NCBI RefSeq assembly: GCF_024055725.1
Contig: NZ_JAMXMX010000018.1
Location: forward strand, 1-64,000
Origin: Actinoallomurus spadix
GTDB taxonomy: Bacteria; Actinomycetota; Actinomycetes; Streptosporangiales; Streptosporangiaceae
Direction of reading: 5' to 3'
DNA length: 64,000 bases
Shown here in pieces: positions 24,737-31,333 of the stretch; positions within the stretch are counted from its first letter, which is position 1; each line of letters opens with the position of its first letter. Both the position numbers and the translations under genes were made by a program. The notes under the pieces are model-generated. The model worked only from the letters and a program-made list of their open reading frames with translations, ran no database searches and was not told where the DNA came from.

Positions 24737-24766
24737 ACTCGTCTACGAATATACGTGTACGAGTAT
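24737..24766. promoter_or_regulatory. PadR operator, 30-base palindrome
   Basis: TACTCGT at the left end and ACGAGTA at the right end are perfect complements, and the core continues the symmetry around a TATA centre with few mismatches. It begins 21 bases before the PadR start codon. Its position and length suit dimeric PadR binding and autorepression. The AT-rich centre probably also contains the -10 region. Confidence 0.75.
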
Positions 24767-24952
24767 GCGCCCGCAAGGGCGCCTGCCGCGATCTCGAGCG
24801 TTGGATCGCCGGACCCCGACGTCGTACGGCGGCCTGGGGAGGGGGCGCGGGCCCCGCCGGCGCAGGGGGGCTTCGAGGAGGTATGCGATATGTGCGTCAT
24901 GAGGGTTGATGGGGCTGCGGCCGAGGCCGCCGGCTGGGGGCATCTTTTTCTG

Positions 24953-24996
24953 GGGTGTTTCCTGAGGCGGGAAAATTTCCGCCTCAGGAAACACCC
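24953..24996. repeat. Perfect 18-base inverted repeat hairpin
   Basis: Arms 24953-24970 and 24979-24996 are exact complements around an 8-base A/T-rich loop (GAAAATTT). It lies 50 bases past the end of the convergently oriented small hypothetical gene (minus strand). The simplest reading is a bidirectional terminator. The length, perfection and A/T-rich loop are unusual for the local composition, so a remnant of a small mobile element is an alternative. Confidence 0.7.
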
Positions 24997-25045
24997 TCGG
25001 GAACGAAGGGCGTCGGGGGTGAGGGGGCGTCGTCCGACATTGACC

Positions 25046-25282
25046 CTATTCGTGGCGGCCTGGAAGCTGATCTCGACGCTGGATCGCCGGGTAGGTGTTC
25101 TCCATTAGCGCCATTCTGTGGTGGAGTTCCGCAGAGGACTCGGCGGTCAGCCAGATGCCTGGTCTGCCCAGCATGTAGCCGTGCGCGACATAGCGGTGGG
25201 TATATGCGCCGAAAAGGATGAGCCACCCCGGATGGGCGCGCCGGAGGCCGTACAGTTCCGTCTCGACGTCGCCGACCGTCAT
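25046..25282 (-). CDS. Small hypothetical protein paired with ATPase-like gene
   Basis: 78 residues from ATG 25282, which overlaps the stop of the ATPase-like gene by 4 bases. The sequence begins 'MTVGDVETELYGLRRAHPGWLILFGAYTHRYVA'. It includes 'ELHHRMALME' and a short charged tail. I know of similar small proteins encoded near XRE/ATPase pairs in actinomycetes but not of a function. Translational coupling to the anti-sigma-like protein suggests a shared role. Confidence 0.72.
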   Translation of the reverse strand: MTVGDVETELYGLRRAHPGWLILFGAYTHRYVAHGYMLGRPGIWLTAESSAELHHRMALMENTYPAIQRRDQLPGRHE

Positions 25283-25662
25283 CGGGTCACCCGGGCCCAC
25301 ACGGTCTTCCGTGAGCCCTCCCGGCGGACTCCCCAGTGGGCGGCGAGCGCCTCGACGATGAGCAGACCCCGTCCGCCCTCCGCGTCGGAGTCCCCGAACG
25401 CGTCCCTGACCCGAGGCTCGTCCGGGGATGAGTCCACCACCTCGATGAGCAGAGCCCCGTCCTCGGGCATGAACCGGGCCTCGAAGATCTCGCCGAGCCT
25501 GGCCGCGTTGGCGACGAGCTCGCCCGTGACGGTGCCCGCGTCCTCCAGCAGTTCCGTCAGGCCCCATTCCCGCAACCGATCTTCGAGTACGAGGCGGGCG
25601 CACGGTGCCGCCGCCGTGTTCGGGCTAAGAGATATTTCATACGGAAGACGCGATTCGATCAC
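25279..25662 (-). CDS. HATPase_c_2 anti-sigma-factor-like ATP-binding protein
   Basis: 127 residues. The GHKL N-box is 'DAGTVTGELVANAARLG' (about 42-58, with Glu and Asn), followed by 'LLIEVVDSSPDEPRV' and the G-box 'GGRGLLIVEALAAHWGV'. This is the RsbW/SpoIIAB-like fold, common as stand-alone small regulators in actinomycetes. It may phosphorylate or sequester an anti-anti-sigma or sigma factor, although none is encoded here. It is divergent from an XRE-DUF5753 gene with a DUF397 gene behind it. This arrangement resembles whiJ/abaA-type clusters of Streptomyces. Confidence 0.85.
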   Translation of the reverse strand: MIESRLPYEISLSPNTAAAPCARLVLEDRLREWGLTELLEDAGTVTGELVANAARLGEIFEARFMPEDGALLIEVVDSSPDEPRVRDAFGDSDAEGGRGLLIVEALAAHWGVRREGSRKTVWARVTR

Positions 25663-25804
25663 GAGACTTCCTCCGCGGTCGACGATTTCTCCTACCCCTC
25701 GCAGGTCGCTGAAGGGATCGCCTCCTCAGCGTGTCGCGCAGGCTTTACCGTCGATACGGTTTCATCGCTACACATCACAACAGCAGACAAGGGAGATCGA
25801 AACG

Positions 25805-26614
25805 ATGGGGCGAGAACGGGAACTCGATCCGCGCGTCTCGGCGATCGCGCAGTACGGCTATCGCCTCCGCTATTACCGGAAAAAGGCCAATCTCTCCCAA
25901 GACGCATTAGGAGCGCGAGTCGGGGTGACCGGCCAGATGATCGGTCATATCGAGACCGCCAAACGGCCGACCACCCCGGAGATGTCCAAGGGCTTCGACG
26001 AGCTCTTCGGCCTCGACGCCTACTTCGAAGAGCTCTGGTGGCACGTCCGCCGCGAACAGACCCCCAGCTGGTTCCGCGACTACGTCGCCGCCGAAGCCCG
26101 CGCCGCCTCCCTCCGCCTCTTCAACCCATTGTTGATCCCCGGGCTTCTCCAGACCGAGGCGTACACACGCGAGGTACTGCGAGCAGGACAGCAGGACGGC
26201 AAGCTGGAGCAACTTGTCGCCGCACGGCTGGCGCGGCAGGAGATCCTGAATCGAGAAGACCCGCCATGGCTGGTCTTCGTCATCTCCGAGTCGGCGCTGC
26301 GGCGGGTCGTGGGCGGTCCCGAAGTCATGCGTGAGCAGTATGCGCGGCTGCTCGAATTGGCAGAGCGGCCGAACATCACGATCCACGTCCTCCCAGATGA
26401 CGCACCCGTCTACCCATCGGGAGGCTTCACGATCTTCAGCTTCGATGAAGCGCCAGACCTCGGATATGCGGAGGCCGTTAACGGCCATGGTCCACTGATC
26501 GAGCAGCGCAAACCGATCGAGGGACTTAGGGTGATGTTCGACCTCATCAGGTCCACCGCCCTCCCGACGGCGGCGTCGGCAGATCTGATCCGAGCCCTGA
26601 TGGAAGGCACGTGA
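25805..26614 (+). CDS. XRE regulator with DUF5753 (WhiJ-like)
   Basis: 269 residues from ATG 25805, with AGGGAGA upstream. The N-terminal HTH_XRE is 'YGYRLRYYRKKANLSQDALGARVGVTGQMIGHIETAKRPTTPEM' (about 17-62). The DUF5753 part (about 85-265) shows the usual 'WFRDYVAAEARAASLRLFNPLLIPGLLQTEAYTREVL' and 'ALRRVVGGPEVMREQ'. In Streptomyces this family (WhiJ and paralogues) influences development and antibiotic production together with a DUF397 partner. The DUF397 gene here overlaps the stop codon. The divergent ATPase-like gene completes the cluster. Intergenic DNA from 25663 to 25804 likely carries the shared control region. Confidence 0.88.
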   Translation: MGRERELDPRVSAIAQYGYRLRYYRKKANLSQDALGARVGVTGQMIGHIETAKRPTTPEMSKGFDELFGLDAYFEELWWHVRREQTPSWFRDYVAAEARAASLRLFNPLLIPGLLQTEAYTREVLRAGQQDGKLEQLVAARLARQEILNREDPPWLVFVISESALRRVVGGPEVMREQYARLLELAERPNITIHVLPDDAPVYPSGGFTIFSFDEAPDLGYAEAVNGHGPLIEQRKPIEGLRVMFDLIRSTALPTAASADLIRALMEGT

Positions 26615-26787
26615 GCCCTATGGACAGCTCCTCCCCGGAATGGCGTAAAAGCACCCACAGTGGTCAAGAGGGTGGAGAGTGTGTCGAAGCAGCCCTCATG
26701 TGGCGGAAGAGCAGTCGGAGTGGTCAAGAAGGCGGCCAGTGCGTCGAGGTCACGGTGCTCGATGAGCGCGAGGGGCGCGGCGACTGA
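26611..26787 (+). CDS. Short DUF397 protein with internally duplicated motif
   Basis: 58 residues from GTG 26611, which overlaps the XRE stop (GTGA), or 55 from ATG 26620. DUF397 proteins usually have one W-R-K-S-S-x-S-G-x-x-G-x-C-V-E-V block, then a V-R-D-S-K-D-P half. Here the first block occurs twice in direct tandem: W at codon 8 and again at codon 28 (counting from ATG 26620), a 20-residue, 60-base period. The second half-domain is absent. The partner regulator lies directly upstream. In known pairs DUF397 proteins interact with or antagonise the XRE protein. Whether this variant still does so cannot be said. Confidence 0.83.
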   Translation: MSPMDSSSPEWRKSTHSGQEGGECVEAALMWRKSSRSGQEGGQCVEVTVLDEREGRGD

Positions 26788-26815
26788 GTGCGGTGACGGC
26801 TGCTTCGCCGGTCGT

Positions 26816-27772
26816 CTACCGCTCGCTCCCCGCACGTAGCCAGCCGACGTAGTCGCGGACCGCACGCTCGGTGTCGTACGCGGAAGTGAAGCCGGTGTCC
26901 TGGTGGAGCCGGGTGATGTCGAGGTACGGGTCCTCGCCGGGAGCATCGGGACCGCGACCTGCGGGCAGGTCGATCGCCGCGTCGGGGATGACCGTACGGA
27001 TCGCGTCGACGACGTCGGCGTTCCTCGTCACTTGGCCGGACCCGATGTTGTACGTGCGGTGGTGCAGCGTCGGCGCGGTCTGCAGCAGGGCGATGGCGCG
27101 GCCGCAGTCCTTGACGTAGCAGTAGTCGCCGCCGTCGTCGGCGTACGCGGGCCGGCGCGGTGGGGAGAAGTCGGCCGGCTCGCCCTTCACCGCCGCGTGC
27201 ACGAGGCGGGGCACCGGGAAGAACGGCGACTCGGAGCGGCCGAGCGGACCCCAGATCGCCCCGATGCGCAGGTTGACCGCCTCGAAGTCCGACCGCTCGG
27301 CGATCGTGCCCGCCAGCAGCTCGGCGCTCTTCTTACCTGCGGGGATCGGGTGTGAGGGGGCCATCGACAGCGGCGCGTCCTCGCGGAGCACGGTGTCGTC
27401 CACTCCGAGGTAGACGCCGATCGTGCTCGCGAGGCTCACCCGCGGCACGCCCCACTCGGTGGCCGCCCGCAGGACGTTCAGCAGCCCCAGCGTGTTGGCC
27501 TGCACCTCATCGACGGGGGAGTGGTCGCGGAAGAACACCGCGGCCAGATGCACGATGCCGGTGATGGGGTGACGCTTGCCCAGTTCGAGCAGCGCGTCTA
27601 GATCGGTGACGTCGAGCGGTTCGACGAAGACCCGCCGGCCGACCTCCTCTTCGAGGAAGGCGGGGATCCGGGCCGTACGGCGCCGGGTGAGCACGCAGGA
27701 CTCGCCGAGGTCGAGCAGGGCACGCGCGGTGTGCGAGCCGATGAAGCCGAGCCCGCCGGTGATCAGGATCAT
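26816..27772 (-). CDS. NAD-dependent epimerase/dehydratase-like protein lacking YxxxK Tyr
   Basis: 318 residues. The extended SDR fold is clear: '[19 protein letters not shown]' with GxxGxxG, 'DVTDLDAL' (about 54-61), 'GIVHLAAVF' (about 72-80), and '[13 protein letters not shown]' (about 111-123). The catalytic Tyr-x-x-x-Lys should come about 25 residues later, where the protein has I143-P-A-G-K147-K148, so the lysine remains but the tyrosine is replaced. The enzyme may be inactive as a classical epimerase or use a different acid/base. It is divergent from a MarR gene, with CATTAGC palindromes between them. It may therefore be controlled by that regulator. Confidence 0.84.
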   Translation of the reverse strand: MILITGGLGFIGSHTARALLDLGESCVLTRRRTARIPAFLEEEVGRRVFVEPLDVTDLDALLELGKRHPITGIVHLAAVFFRDHSPVDEVQANTLGLLNVLRAATEWGVPRVSLASTIGVYLGVDDTVLREDAPLSMAPSHPIPAGKKSAELLAGTIAERSDFEAVNLRIGAIWGPLGRSESPFFPVPRLVHAAVKGEPADFSPPRRPAYADDGGDYCYVKDCGRAIALLQTAPTLHHRTYNIGSGQVTRNADVVDAIRTVIPDAAIDLPAGRGPDAPGEDPYLDITRLHQDTGFTSAYDTERAVRDYVGWLRAGSER

Positions 27773-27791
27773 GCAGAGCCTCCAGGAGTAT

Positions 27792-27807
27792 CATTAGCTT
27801 GCTAATG
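27792..27807. promoter_or_regulatory. MarR-type operator 1
   Basis: CATTAGC-TT-GCTAATG is a perfect inverted repeat with 7-base arms, 19 bases before the epimerase start codon. A related half-perfect copy, CATTAGC-AT-GCAAT, lies at 27826-27839, 20 bases before the MarR gene. The pair fits autoregulation by the MarR protein and control of the epimerase. Confidence 0.72.
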
Positions 27808-27825
27808 AGACGGTAGCGCTCAAGT

Positions 27826-27839
27826 CATTAGCATGCAAT
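27826..27839. promoter_or_regulatory. MarR-type operator 2, degenerate
   Basis: It repeats the left arm CATTAGC of the perfect operator at 27792-27807 and keeps a weaker right arm (GCAAT). Position, just before the GTG of the MarR gene, suggests a lower-affinity autoregulatory site. Confidence 0.55.
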
Positions 27840-27858
27840 CGACCTTTAGGATCGAGAG

Positions 27859-28302
27859 GTGGACGACTTCCTGACGCTGCTGGTCCGGGCGCACAAACTC
27901 CTGCAGGCGGCCTCCGACGAGGCGATGAGCCGGCACGGCGTCCGGATCGGCCAGAACCTCATCCTGGAGGCGCTCTGGGAGACGGACGGCCTCACTCCGG
28001 GTGAGGTGGCGTCACGGGCCCGCCTGCCCATCACCACCCCGACGATCGTGAACACCGCCACGCGCATGGAGGCGGCGGGGCTGCTCACCCGCCGCCGCGA
28101 CCCGAAGGACGGCCGGCTCGTCCGCCTCTACCTGACCGACCGCGCCCGCGCCGCACAGCAGCCCATCAGGGAGAGCCGCCGCCAGCTGGCGGAGCACGCC
28201 ACCGCCACCCTCACCGACGAAGAGCGCGCCCACCTCAGGACGGCCCTGCTCAAAATCATCCAACAGCTCGCCACCGATCAGGCCGGCCCGGGTGAACGGT
28301 GA
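27859..28302 (+). CDS. MarR family regulator
   Basis: 147 residues from GTG 27859. The winged HTH runs 'QNLILEALWETDGLTPGEVASRARLPITTPTIVNTATRMEAAGLLTRRRDPKDGRLVRLYLTDRA', with the D-x-R-x-x-x-x-x-L-T wing of MarR. N- and C-terminal helices form the dimer interface. The operator pair in the gap to the divergent epimerase identifies its probable targets. The ligand is unknown. Confidence 0.88.
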   Translation: MDDFLTLLVRAHKLLQAASDEAMSRHGVRIGQNLILEALWETDGLTPGEVASRARLPITTPTIVNTATRMEAAGLLTRRRDPKDGRLVRLYLTDRARAAQQPIRESRRQLAEHATATLTDEERAHLRTALLKIIQQLATDQAGPGER

Positions 28303-28381
28303 GGTTCCCTCGCCCGGTCATCAGAAGAGGTGGGCGACTCGTGAGGCGACGCCCTAAACTCCGAAGTGGAGGTGGCGAGCA

Positions 28382-28771
28382 GTGTCTGACCAGGCATATC
28401 GACCGATGACGGTGGCCGATCTCGCCCTGTACCTGAAGAATGCGACAGATGATGCGACCCGGTGGCGTCTGATCGCTGAATTCCTGGAAGAGTATCGCCA
28501 GGAAGGCGTCGAAGGACGTGGACGTCTGCTGTTGCGAGAGCCGCTAAGCAGCGGCGATCAACGGTGGGATGTCCTTTTGGCGGCTCTTGCCGAGCATCTG
28601 GCTGCACGTGATGGCCGGGGTGCCCCAAGCTGGGCCGAAGGACGCTGTCTCCGGCGCTTCTGGTTCCCCTTCAACACGCCGGCCGCGCGTGTGGACGCGG
28701 TGGTTCACGCGCCGGCGGCCTTCCGCCGTCGCGGAGTGTTCATCGCTCCGCAGGAACTCGAAGTCGCGTGA
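28382..28771 (+). CDS. Hypothetical protein upstream of nucleotidyltransferase
   Basis: 129 residues from GTG 28382, behind a GGAGG-type site. The N-terminal part (about 1-45) is helical (MTVADLALYLKNATDDATRWRLIAEFLEEY). The rest contains 'QRWDVLLAALAEHLAARDG' and 'RFWFPFNTPAARVDAVVHAPAAFRRRGVFI'. I recognise proteins like this next to DUF6036-type nucleotidyltransferases, where they may act as antitoxin or DNA-binding partner, but no function is established. Its stop overlaps the next GTG by 4 bases, so the pair is translationally coupled. Confidence 0.75.
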   Translation: MSDQAYRPMTVADLALYLKNATDDATRWRLIAEFLEEYRQEGVEGRGRLLLREPLSSGDQRWDVLLAALAEHLAARDGRGAPSWAEGRCLRRFWFPFNTPAARVDAVVHAPAAFRRRGVFIAPQELEVA

Positions 28772-29295
28772 GTGACGCAGCGCCGCTACTCGATCGGAAG
28801 GGCATCGAGGAGGCTTTCAGCAGGCTCGGCGATCGCCTTGTCCGTCGTGGAGTCGTCGCGGACGGAGGAGCGGCGATGGCCCTCGCTTACGACGCTCGCC
28901 GCTCCACACGCGATATCGATGCCGTCTTTGAGCCCCACGGCATCGTCCTCGACGAGGCGCAGAACACGGCTAAGGAGCTCGGCCTGCCTCCTTGGTGGCT
29001 CAATGAACAAGCCAGCGTCTACGTCGCGCCTGGCGGTGACCCTTCAGCGCGACGCGTTTTCGACCATCCGGGACTCCGAGTGTCCGCTGCATCTCCTGAG
29101 CACCTGCTCGCGATGAAGATCATGGCGGCCCGTCGTCGTGATGCCGACGACATCCGGTTCCTGGCCGAGCAGCTCAAGCTGCAGTCTGCTGCGGAAGCCC
29201 TTGCCGTTTGTGCCGAGGTGTTCCCCGACGAAGCCGTGTCTGACCGGGCGCGATTGGTACTGGAGGACATCTTCGCCGCGAGCGAGGACTCTTAG
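28768..29295 (+). CDS. DUF6036-type nucleotidyltransferase, putative toxin
   Basis: 175 residues. The nucleotidyltransferase signature is seen in 'VVADGGAAMALAYDARRSTRDIDAVF' (about 29-54): a G-G motif, then D-I-D as metal-binding acidic pair. 'SPEHLLAMKIMAARRRDADDIRFLAEQL' follows near 110-138, as in DUF6036/AbiEii-like enzymes. Relatives inactivate tRNAs or other targets by nucleotide transfer in toxin-antitoxin modules. Enzyme target and toxicity cannot be read here. It shares a 4-base overlap with the small gene before it, which fits a two-gene module. No mobile element borders it. Confidence 0.8.
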   Translation: MSDAAPLLDRKGIEEAFSRLGDRLVRRGVVADGGAAMALAYDARRSTRDIDAVFEPHGIVLDEAQNTAKELGLPPWWLNEQASVYVAPGGDPSARRVFDHPGLRVSAASPEHLLAMKIMAARRRDADDIRFLAEQLKLQSAAEALAVCAEVFPDEAVSDRARLVLEDIFAASEDS

Positions 29296-29387
29296 ACCGC
29301 CACGCGGTCGAGCGCGCCGATTCAAATGGTGGCCGTCCCGTGCCGGTCACCCGCCGCCGTTTCATGGGTGTGGTCCGGTTGACTCGT

Positions 29388-30239
29388 TCAGACGTCGAGG
29401 AAGTGGGCGATCGCCTGCCAGGTGCCGTGCGGGTTCTCTTCCGCGAGGTAGTGAACGGCGTCGGGGACGAGTCCGACGGCGAGGTTCTGGTTCCCGGCGG
29501 CGGTGAGTCCGTCTCGGTAGACGCCGAGAGAGGTCGTGGTCATGCGCATGCCGTGCTCGCCGCGCAGGTAGAGCAACGGCGTCGCGCAGGCGCCGAGTGA
29601 ACGGTTGTGGTCGCTGTCCGCGGCGAAGGCGCGGTACATGTCGAAACCCGCCGTGAGGGCGGCCGGGGCGGCGTACGCGTCGGCGTAGACGCGTTGCCGT
29701 TCTGCGGGGATGGGGCGGTCGGGGCGGGTGAGCGGATCGAAGAAGTGCCCGAAGTACGCGGCTTCCCGGCCGGTGACGAGGGTCTCCGGAAGGTCGGGCG
29801 TGGCGTGGAACGCGAAGTGCCACAGCCGTGGGTTGGCCAGGACCCGGTCCCACGGGTCGACGCCGGGGACGACCGTGTCCAGGATGACGGCGCGGGAGAC
29901 GTCGTCGTGGTGGTGGACGTAGTCGTAGGCGACCATGCCGCCGATGTCGTGTCCGATCAGCACCGTGTCCGTCACGCCGAGGCCGGTGAGCGCCTCGTGG
30001 AGGATGGCGGCGATCTGGTGCTTGGTGCCGTCGGTGCGAACGCCGGCGGAGTCGCCGACGCCCGGCAGGTCGAAGGCGAGTACCCGGTGCGTGTCCGCGG
30101 CGATAGGAATGAGCAGGTCCCAGCACCGCCGGCTCTGCGGCCAGCCGTGCAGCAGAACGAGCGCCGGTGCGCCCGGGTCTCCTTCCTCGGTGTACGTCAA
30201 TGTCCCGGCCGGCACGGTGATCTCCAGTCCCGACGTCAT
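29388..30239 (-). CDS. Alpha/beta hydrolase, epoxide-hydrolase/dehalogenase-like
   Basis: 283 residues. 'LVLLHGWPQSRRCWD' (about 27-41) forms the oxyanion-hole loop HGWPQ. The nucleophile is an aspartate, D98 in 'LIGHDIGGMVAYDYV', which points to epoxide hydrolases and haloalkane dehalogenases rather than esterases. The catalytic histidine is H263 in 'VPDAVHYLAEENP'. The cap domain spans about 130-205. Substrate unknown. It is divergent from a MarR gene across a 31-base palindrome, so it is probably repressed by that MarR and induced by its substrate or a related compound. Confidence 0.88.
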   Translation of the reverse strand: MTSGLEITVPAGTLTYTEEGDPGAPALVLLHGWPQSRRCWDLLIPIAADTHRVLAFDLPGVGDSAGVRTDGTKHQIAAILHEALTGLGVTDTVLIGHDIGGMVAYDYVHHHDDVSRAVILDTVVPGVDPWDRVLANPRLWHFAFHATPDLPETLVTGREAAYFGHFFDPLTRPDRPIPAERQRVYADAYAAPAALTAGFDMYRAFAADSDHNRSLGACATPLLYLRGEHGMRMTTTSLGVYRDGLTAAGNQNLAVGLVPDAVHYLAEENPHGTWQAIAHFLDV

Positions 30240-30280
30240 CGTGTCCCCCTTGGTCGAAGAACCGCGAAATTAGTAGGGGC

Positions 30281-30311
30281 ACCCAACCATTGGCAAGTCC
30301 AAAGGTTGGGT
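30281..30311. promoter_or_regulatory. MarR operator, 31-base palindrome
   Basis: Arms ACCCAACCATTGG and CCAAAGGTTGGGT (13 bases, one mismatch) flank CAAGT. It sits in the 84-base gap between the divergent hydrolase and MarR genes, 12 bases before the MarR start. This placement fits control of both. Confidence 0.78.
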
Positions 30312-30323
30312 TAGTCTGGCGTC

Positions 30324-30779
30324 GTGTCGCGACATCCTGAGTCCCTTCGCCGGCAGCCGACGTTCGTCCTGTCCCGGGCGGCCACGACGGCGCGCCGGGC
30401 CTGCGGCGAGGCATTGGCGGAGGTCGGCCTGACGCAGGCCGAGCATGGGATCCTCGCCTGCCTCCACGAATGCGGTCCGCTGATGCAGCGCGATGTCGCG
30501 GCACGCCTCGCGCTGGACCCCGCCGACCTGGTCGCGTACCTGGACAGGCTGGAGGCGCGGGCGGCGATAAGCCGCAGGCACGACGCGAAGGACAGGAGAC
30601 GCCGCGTCATCGAGGCGACGGCGCTCGGCCGCGAGTTGCTCGCCCGCGCCGACGACGCTCTCGCCGCCGCCACTGCGCGTCTCCTGGAGCCGCTCGGCCC
30701 TGCGGAGGCCACCCAGTTGATGACGATCCTGACGCGGCTGCTCGGCGCACACGACCCCGCCCACTGGCGGCAGGCGTGA
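30324..30779 (+). CDS. MarR family regulator
   Basis: 151 residues, GTG start. The HTH is 'EHGILACLHECGPLMQRDVAARLALDPADLVAYLDRLEARAAISRRHDAKDRRRRVIEATALGRELL', with the D-x-R-R-R wing. It is divergent from the alpha/beta hydrolase. It overlaps by 4 bases with a nitroreductase gene downstream. The palindrome at 30281-30311 is its probable operator. The pair of enzymes suggests a response to a xenobiotic, but this is inferred. Confidence 0.87.
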   Translation: MSRHPESLRRQPTFVLSRAATTARRACGEALAEVGLTQAEHGILACLHECGPLMQRDVAARLALDPADLVAYLDRLEARAAISRRHDAKDRRRRVIEATALGRELLARADDALAAATARLLEPLGPAEATQLMTILTRLLGAHDPAHWRQA

Positions 30780-31333
30780 ACGCGCCGCGGCTCACGGCGG
30801 CGCTCCAGGGGCGGTCCAGCCCGCTGCGCTTCGACCCGGACCATCGGCTGTCCGGCTCGGACATCGAGACCCTGCTGGAGGCGGCCCGGTGGGCGCCGTC
30901 CGCCGGTAACTCCCAGCCCTGGGCGTTCCACCTGCGCCGCCGGGGCGAGGACGGGCACGAGCAGCTCGTCGAACACCTCGCGCCGAGCTCGCGCCGATGG
31001 GCGCCCGCCGCGAGCGCGCTCGTCGTCAACCTGGCTCGTCGGGAGGTCGACGACAGCGGTTTTCTCTACTCGGAGTTCGCCGACTACGACCTCGGCCAGG
31101 CCGTGGCCCACATGACCGTGCAGGCCCACGCGATGGGCCTGGCGTGCAGGCAGTTCCGCGCCTTCGACCTCGAAGGCCTGACCGGCCGACTCGGTGTCAC
31201 GCCCGGGTGGCACATCCTCACGATGACGGCCATCGGGGTTCCGCTTCCGGACGGCACGACACCCCCCGTACGCGAGCGCCGGAGCATCGCGGACCTCCGC
31301 ACCGCCTTTCTCGCTAACGCCTCCGGCGGGTGA
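30776..31333 (+). CDS. Nitroreductase family protein
   Basis: 185 residues from GTG 30776 (GTGA overlap with MarR). FMN-binding features are 'GRSSPLRFDPDHRLSGSDIETLLEAARWAPSAGNSQPWAF' (about 10-50) and the C-terminal 'RRSIADLRTAF'. The protein should be an FMN-dependent NAD(P)H oxidoreductase that can reduce nitro or quinone compounds. It lacks a long C-terminal extension. It is controlled with the MarR gene. It overlaps the convergent acyltransferase gene by 20 bases. Confidence 0.87.
   Translation: MNAPRLTAALQGRSSPLRFDPDHRLSGSDIETLLEAARWAPSAGNSQPWAFHLRRRGEDGHEQLVEHLAPSSRRWAPAASALVVNLARREVDDSGFLYSEFADYDLGQAVAHMTVQAHAMGLACRQFRAFDLEGLTGRLGVTPGWHILTMTAIGVPLPDGTTPPVRERRSIADLRTAFLANASGG

Larger units (their letters stand above)
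24716..25045. other. Gene-free stretch of 330 bases
   Basis: It holds the PadR promoter with its palindromic operator (24737-24766) and a long perfect inverted repeat (24953-24996). Between them I see only GC-rich sequence and one short open frame (24890-25108) that I do not accept as a gene. The side towards 25045 is the 3' end of the ATPase/hypothetical pair, so the hairpin probably belongs to their termination. Confidence 0.6.

Noticed and set aside
24890-25108. 72-codon open frame behind a GAGGAGG site
   Set aside because: It contains the whole perfect inverted repeat and overlaps the antisense gene end; the product matches no family I know.
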